Below the pieces are notes generated by a model. It was not told where the DNA came from. It was given only the letters and a program-made list of their open reading frames with translations, and searched no databases. Positions 58,331 through 64,000 of a stretch of DNA of 64,000 nt are shown in pieces. The stretch is taken from the NCBI GenBank assembly GCA_002914805.1, contig JXTB01000376.1:299356-363355 (forward strand), given 5' to 3'. This DNA comes from Parasponia andersonii (lineage: Eukaryota; Streptophyta; Magnoliopsida; Rosales; Cannabaceae). Each line of letters starts with the position of its first letter. The stretch's first letter is position 1. The position numbers were made by a program, and so were the translations under genes.

Positions 58331-60904
58331 GAATAAAAAGAACAAGAAAAAACTTGATTTCGTACCAATTAAAAAAAATCACGATTTTATTCTCTAAACT
58401 CACTTTTATATGTTTGATATTATAATATCAGTATAGAAAGTGGAATTTCTAACGTATAAATGCATAAGGTATATTATCACTATAACACTGTAGAAAATAC
58501 AAAAATATGAGGTTCACGTACTTCTTTATCTTTCTCAAAATCTTAATCCGATCAGTAACATCAACTAACTCTCCCTATCTCTTTCTCATGATTTTTTCCA
58601 AACCACAATGGAGGCAAAACTTTTCTTCTTTTTTTTTTTCGGATAAACAATAGAGGCAAAATTTGATCATGAGTGTCATTTGATTTAATATTAAAATACT
58701 TTATCAACTCATGGATAAAAACGTAGTTGTATATGCATAATCTAGTAGTAACCTCACATTCTTTTCGTATAAGTGGTAAATAAGTTTGAATCTCGAACTG
58801 CAGTTTTTAAAACCACACCATGCAGTTTAGAGATTTTATAAACTAAGTAAAAATCACACACGTTAGTGTGGTTTGACTGATTTTCAGATTTAGTTGCGCG
58901 TGTGTGTGTGTTTTTGCGTGTGAAAATCGATATTCACTAGTTTAGGATAAATTCGACAAAAAATTTAGGCTCCGTTTGGAACTTTAGTTTTTAGAAGGAA
59001 ATAATTTTTTTTAAATTATTCTTTTTTCTTTTATTTGGATTGAAATAAAAAATTATAAAAGTTTTATTTAACATAAACAAGAGTTTGATTTGCTTTTTTA
59101 ATATATAGAATATTGACACACATTAATTAGTAAAACAAAAAATATTAAAATAAAGTTTCACAAACTTCTAGAAAAAATGTTTTCTTTTTTATTAATCCAA
59201 TTTAATACTTTCCATTTAGAAAAATAATTTCGGGTTTCATTTTGGTGATTTTTTTTTGTCTTTTGCAATTACATTTACTTATAAGTTTGTTAATAATTTT
59301 TATTTGTGAATTTTTTTTCCGTCATTTTTTCTTCATTTTCATAATGTTTAAATCTACTTAATTTTTTTTAAGTGGGGCTTAACTAATGACATCAAATTAT
59401 TATAAATTAAAAGAAAATACATACTACTATCTAATCCTCATATCATTTTATAAGAGATAATAGATTTTCACACCTACACCTGGTGTGACTCAAACCTAAA
59501 ACCGAAATTTTATATAATGGGTGTTCTTAAAATCTAGTGAAGATTATTTTAGGTTTCAAACAATTTAAATCAAATAGTGAATCACAAACTTTTTTTCCTA
59601 AAAACTGTTCTATATGAACTTGTCATAATTTGACAGACATTAAGGATAAATAATTAACGTAGTAGGGTGAAAGTAATATTATAATATTCATTGTATCAAA
59701 TTTATGAATGGTAATGTGGTGAATTAGGGACGGTTTTTGAATTATCATCCACATTCTCGAAAACTAATTATAATATCATATTCATCCTATTAACCATTAT
59801 TTTAGATATGGAGACGGTACGGAAATTAACAAAAAGATAATGGACAAAATCGTGGTTACTCGTTACCCATTGATAATGATTAAATATGAAGAAAAAAAAT
59901 TAAGGTGAAAATACTAAATCTTTTTTCATAATTAACGAAATACTAAACACAATAATATATTAATAATTTTCAAACTCTAAAATTTAAATATACGAGTAGA
60001 TATAATTCTCCAAACTTATTATTTTACCAAAGAAATAAAAATAAAAATAATGTAAATTAAACACATATTTATATATATAATAATTTTTCTATGTGAATAT
60101 ACATATCAAAAACAATACGGTGTAAATTATACTAATATCGTATTCACGTTATACTCGTATACTGACGATAACGATGTAATTATTTATCGTTCCGATCATT
60201 TTTTTTCCCTTGAACAATTTTTCCATTCCCTCTTCGGATCGAATACCCAGAAAACCCACGTATGTCCGCTCGTAATTGTAGGCTATAGTGACATCCCTAA
60301 TCAAATTATTGATTTATTTATTTATTTATTTTTCAATATATATCTCATTTCAGTGGAAGAACACTGGGCCCATGCCCGAATACCAAATTGAGAAGGACCG
60401 ACTCCTAAACACGTACAGACACGTAGAGTTTCGGCATCCAACCAATCAAAATCCGCCATGTAATGACTCTCGCTGACGTGTACTCCCCCTACCGGAATTT
60501 GTACTGCAAAGCGCTAAAACAATCAAAACGAGGGTGGCTGAGATTCATTCCAGATTGACCAAAATGCCACTGCAGGATCTCCCTTCTGAGTCCACTGGGC
60601 CTCCAAACTTCCGAAAAGGCTACTTCCGTAATTTCAAGTACCTTCGATTCGTCTACGGACAGTACCAGAAAACCCTGCTCTGCTTTTTATTTGATTATTT
60701 AATTATTTTTAAAGAAAAGCGCTCATTTTTCCTAATTATTCCAAATATTTTTAATATCTAAGTACGTATATTTCTTCTGAAGAATTCTGATCTGATAAGT
60801 GATGAAGAAAATGGCCTGAGAAAATCGTTCAAATCTCAGGGGTTTCATTCTCTTTGAACTTCTTCTTCTTCTGTAATTTAGAGCTTCTTTTCTGTGTTTC
60901 CGCC
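58331..60904. other. Spacer and 5' flank of the AIM24-like gene
   Basis: Mostly AT-rich with no supported gene. The segment 60,350-60,700 is GC-richer and probably holds the promoter and leader. A TGACGTG word lies at about 60,474. The 75-codon frame at 60,534 is not convincingly coding. Confidence 0.4.
58970..59230. mobile_element. MITE-like repeat, copy 2 (probably truncated)
   Basis: It starts CTCCGTTTGGAAC and keeps the TTTGGATTGAAAT, ATATATAGAAT, ACATTAATTAGT and CAAAAAATATTAAAATAAAG blocks seen in 1875-2205. The right terminal repeat was not found. Confidence 0.45.
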
Positions 60905-61076
60905 ATGGCAGCTCCGTTTTTCTCAACGCCTTTCCAGCCTTATGTTTATCAGGTACTCCTTCATTCATTCTCTTTCTTCGACTCTCGCTTCTTATTTTTC
61001 TGATGTTAGGGCTATTTTTTTGGTTTCTAGGCTCCGAAACTCAAATTACTTGGATTATACACACACACTCACGGAC

Positions 61077-61127
<51 letters not shown>

Positions 61128-63970
61128 CACGTTATGCTCGTTTGTTTTGCTATTCTTATACATCGAAAGAAAATTGGAACATTAGATTTCGATATAGCTG
61201 TTTGTAATTTTTATACGAATTCAGGGTTTTAGTTCGATTTCGGCCTTTGGTTCGTATTAGGGTTTAAAATGTTCGTGTTTTGCTTTCCATTATACGTTTT
61301 ATTTAAAATTAAGAGGATAAACTGTGATCTTCTTCTCATTTGGGTCGGTGGGCAGTGGTGAAATTTTGAATTGAGCTCTGGTAGTGGCTACTTGTAATGC
61401 CCATCTTTAAAATGGAGTCTGGTTGGTTTTAGAAGTACCCACTTTTGTGCTGAGTTGAATTTTGCAACTGCTGAAAGTTCTATTAAAAGTTTGTGTATAT
61501 GGCATAACAATGTGATATTGTTTTGTAGAGTCCCCAAGATGCTGTGATACCTTTCCAAATTTTGGGTGGTGAAGCTCAGGTGGTTCAGGTATGTGCTTAA
61601 GCATCCTGAATTTCGAGGTGTAATGTCTTTATTTTATCTGTTAAGCATCCTGAATTTTGTTGTTTGGTTTTTTTCAGATAATGCTGAAACCCGAAGAAAA
61701 GGTTGTTGCAAAACCAGGTAAGTTTTCCTCGAAGTCTGTTTTTAGATGTGCCCATCTTCTTCTTTATTGGTTTATATTGCTGTCGTTGAAGATGCTAGCT
61801 TGTCAATTTTGCTTTTCTATTGATTAGTTAATGTAATGATTCCACAGTTGTATGTTGCCAACAATAAAGACATCTGAATGCCTGATATATTTAGTTTGGC
61901 CCCTGGGTAGCTATGATCTAAATCCAGTCTCTTTGAATATTTATCGCCAATGAGATGTAGAGAAAACATTGATAGTGAATATGAAAGGTTGATTATGGAA
62001 AGACTAGAGAAAGAAAAATTGTTTTTAATTTCAGACCTAATGTACTGGTTATTTGGCCACCAGCTGTCTTTGGAGTGTTTGTCCGATCTCTGTTGCCTTT
62101 TAGTCTTAGTTACATTATTTATGGAACCACATACCATTTCCAAGTGGGTCAGCTGTGGTGGATTGATAAAATGCCACATGCCAAATGGACTTCTAATGTG
62201 TTCTGCTTGATTAAATGCTGGCTTCATATAATTGCCTACTTTTTCTATTTGCACCTCGCTTAGAGATGCAAATAGGGTTCTAGTATCTTCTGCCTGAATA
62301 TTAGAATGCAGGCTTGGAAGTTACTGGCAAACTCTTCTAGTGTAACTTCACGTTTAACCGTATGTAATCAGGAAAGGAAAGCAAATACTCCAAATTCCTG
62401 TAATAACTTGCACATAAGGAACTTAATTCTTGTCGGGCCGACCAGAAAATCCGGAATTAAGTTTCTCGGGTGGGTTTAGGAATTAAGTTCCAATTCATGA
62501 TGAGTCATTTGAATTACTAATGTATTCTTTTGAAAAACAAATTAAAAATTTGCCAATTTATGCTTTCAAAAAACAAATTAAAAAGAGAATAAAGGGTACT
62601 TTTATAATAGACTTTTTCTTTGTGATAAGTTATGTGTACGGGACTTGAACCCCGGACCGCGCATACTCACCCATCCAACCACTTGAGCTAGCCTCATGTG
62701 GAATGTAATTTACTTGTTTTGAATTCTATTTCTTTGAGTTTTCTAAATTTATCCTTTAAAAGTAAATTAAAAAGTAAATAAAAGGGTACTTTTGTAACGG
62801 ACTTATTTTGATTTTTATTCCTTGACTTAATTCCCAAAGTGTATTAGTGAACCCTATAAAGGAATCCTTAAGTTCCAATTCCCTTACTTTCCTTTCCAGT
62901 TCATTAGCAACGTAATTCCAATTTCTTTCAATTACAGATTCATAAACATACCATAAGTGTTTATTTTCCCAGTTTATTATTGCAGTTCTCGAATTGTTAA
63001 TGGCTGTCAATTAATACCTTTTCTGGTTTTATTTTAAAATTCAAATTCGATAGTTTGTGTTTTCATTTTTCATCTGAATTCATTGGCAGCTGATTGATGA
63101 ATTATTTTGCAGGTTCTATGTGCTTTATGTCTGGGTCAATTGAAATGGAAAATGTTTTTCTTCCCGAAAATGAAGTTGGCATGTGGCATTGGCTTTTTGG
63201 CAAGAGCATCACTAGCATAGTTTTCCGGAATCCTGGTCCAAGTGATGGATTTGTTGGTATTGCTGCTCCTTCTCTTGCCAGAATTCTCCCGGTTTGTGCT
63301 CTTGAACTTTCCATGTAATTATAAACAAGTCAGTTCTTTATTGCTGGGCATAGTTTATTTTCCAAAATTGTAATTGAGTACATTCCTTCCTCGCTTTTAT
63401 CTTTTAATGTTGTTTTCAGATTGATTTGGCTATGTTTGGTGGAGAGATTTTATGCCAGGTAATACTTAAGTTCATTTAGATTGTTCCTTTGTCCTACTGG
63501 GTCATTATATATGGTCATTTTCTGGTATATTAGACAGTTTACACCTTTTATTTTTCTATTTCTGAGTCTTCATCAGCTAAAATTTATGAGATTTTTATTC
63601 TAATTTTGTAGCCAGATGCATTTCTCTGTTCTGTCAATGATGTGAAAGTCAGCAATACGGTGGATCACAGGGCACGTAATGCGATTGCTAGTGCAGAGGT
63701 GAGGTCATCACAGTCATTGTAACTTTTTTTTTTTTTTTTCTGGATAAAATCATACTCCTGACCCTTGAGTTAATTTATTTTCATCTTTAAAACGCAATGA
63801 CCCTTGAGTAGATTTATTTTCATCTTTTAAAATTCCTTTTCTTTAATTTTGTCACTGAGTTGTCAAAGTTTCAGTTTATCTATCTTACATGTATGTTGAT
63901 ATAATCCAGGGATTTTTAAGACAGAAGATATCTGGCCAAGGGCTTGCGTTTATAGTTGCAGGTGGATCTG
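60905..63970 (+). CDS. AIM24/DUF124-family protein (partial, continues past the window)
   Basis: Seven exons are visible: 60,905-60,952, 61,529-61,588, 61,678-61,717, 63,113-63,291, 63,420-63,458, 63,612-63,698 and 63,910-63,970. All have GT-AG borders and consistent phases. They give 171 residues; the rest lies beyond the window. The protein begins MAAPFFSTPFQPYVY and then reads PFQILGGEAQVVQIMLKPEE, GSMCFMSGSIEMENV, GFVGIAAPSLARILPIDLAM, GGEILCQPDAFLCSV and GFLRQKISGQGLAFIVAGGS. These are the typical beta-strand repeats of the AIM24 (former DUF124) superfamily, related in fold to TRAP. Yeast AIM24 is mitochondrial; bacterial members are uncharacterised. No clear transit peptide is seen. The ATG context (CGCCATGGC) is strong. 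The visible part is intact. Confidence 0.85.
61081..61124. repeat. (AT)22 microsatellite in intron 1 of the AIM24-like gene
   Basis: A perfect run of 22 AT dinucleotides; likely to vary in length between individuals. Confidence 0.9.
62630..62700 (-). repeat. tRNA-like segment in intron 3 of the AIM24-like gene
   Basis: On the minus strand GGCTAGCTCAAGTGGTTGG (A-box-like) is followed by GGGGTTCAAGTCCCG (B-box and T-arm-like) about 25 bp later, as in a tRNA-derived SINE head. The arms do not make a complete tRNA cloverleaf, so it is not a working tRNA gene. It stands between two imperfect 45-bp direct repeats (about 62,575-62,619 and 62,763-62,807). Confidence 0.45.
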
Positions 63971-64000
63971 GTATGCACTTTTTACCCTAGGTATACATAT

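Noticed and set aside
60534-60761. 75-codon frame upstream of the AIM24-like gene
   Set aside because: It begins outside any good start context, ends in AT-rich DNA, and has no recognised domain; it is more likely promoter or leader DNA.
62630-62700. Functional tRNA gene
   Set aside because: Only the A-box and T-arm region look tRNA-like; the acceptor and anticodon stems do not pair convincingly.

Overview
The window is nuclear DNA from a flowering plant, most likely a eudicot. It has very AT-rich intergenic DNA, GT-AG introns of plant size, three genes with clear plant-type protein products, and many degenerate plant transposable elements. The species cannot be fixed from the sequence.

Layout. 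1-10,043: gene-free, AT-rich DNA with a short SINE, a foldback element and small duplications. 10,049-22,506: a complete but decayed Ty3/Gypsy retrotransposon of 12,458 bp, with two 821-bp LTRs and the 5-bp target duplication CTTAT. Its gag-protease-RT-RNase H-integrase region lies on the minus strand. The plus strand of the same element carries a second, intron-containing gene with its own promoter-like sequence and poly(A) signal, and a 100-bp tandem array lies between the two. 22,520-31,240: a dense bed of small inverted-repeat elements and minisatellites. 31,287-33,074: a Mutator-like element with long terminal inverted repeats and an exact 9-bp target duplication. It has captured part of a UBA2-type RNA-binding-protein gene, so it is a Pack-MULE. 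33,084-44,290: more gene-free DNA with a foldback element, a small MITE and a TRIM-like miniature retrotransposon.

The genic part begins at about 44.3 kb. A four-exon plus-strand gene (44,493-48,662) encodes an 801-residue SMPD4-like (neutral sphingomyelinase 3 family) membrane protein. Converging on it from the minus strand is a five-exon GT47/exostosin-family glycosyltransferase gene (56,233-51,616). A further plus-strand gene starts at 60,905 and leaves the window: an AIM24/DUF124-family protein with seven exons visible. An unassigned exon-like open stretch lies between the first two genes (49,193-49,339, minus).

The three host genes share no obvious pathway. The most notable signals are the antisense spliced gene inside the retrotransposon, the Pack-MULE with its gene fragment, a perfectly flanked SINE, the TRIM-like element, and an in-frame upstream coding exon of the GT47 gene. 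All splice sites, repeat counts and alignments were made by eye; no database search was run.
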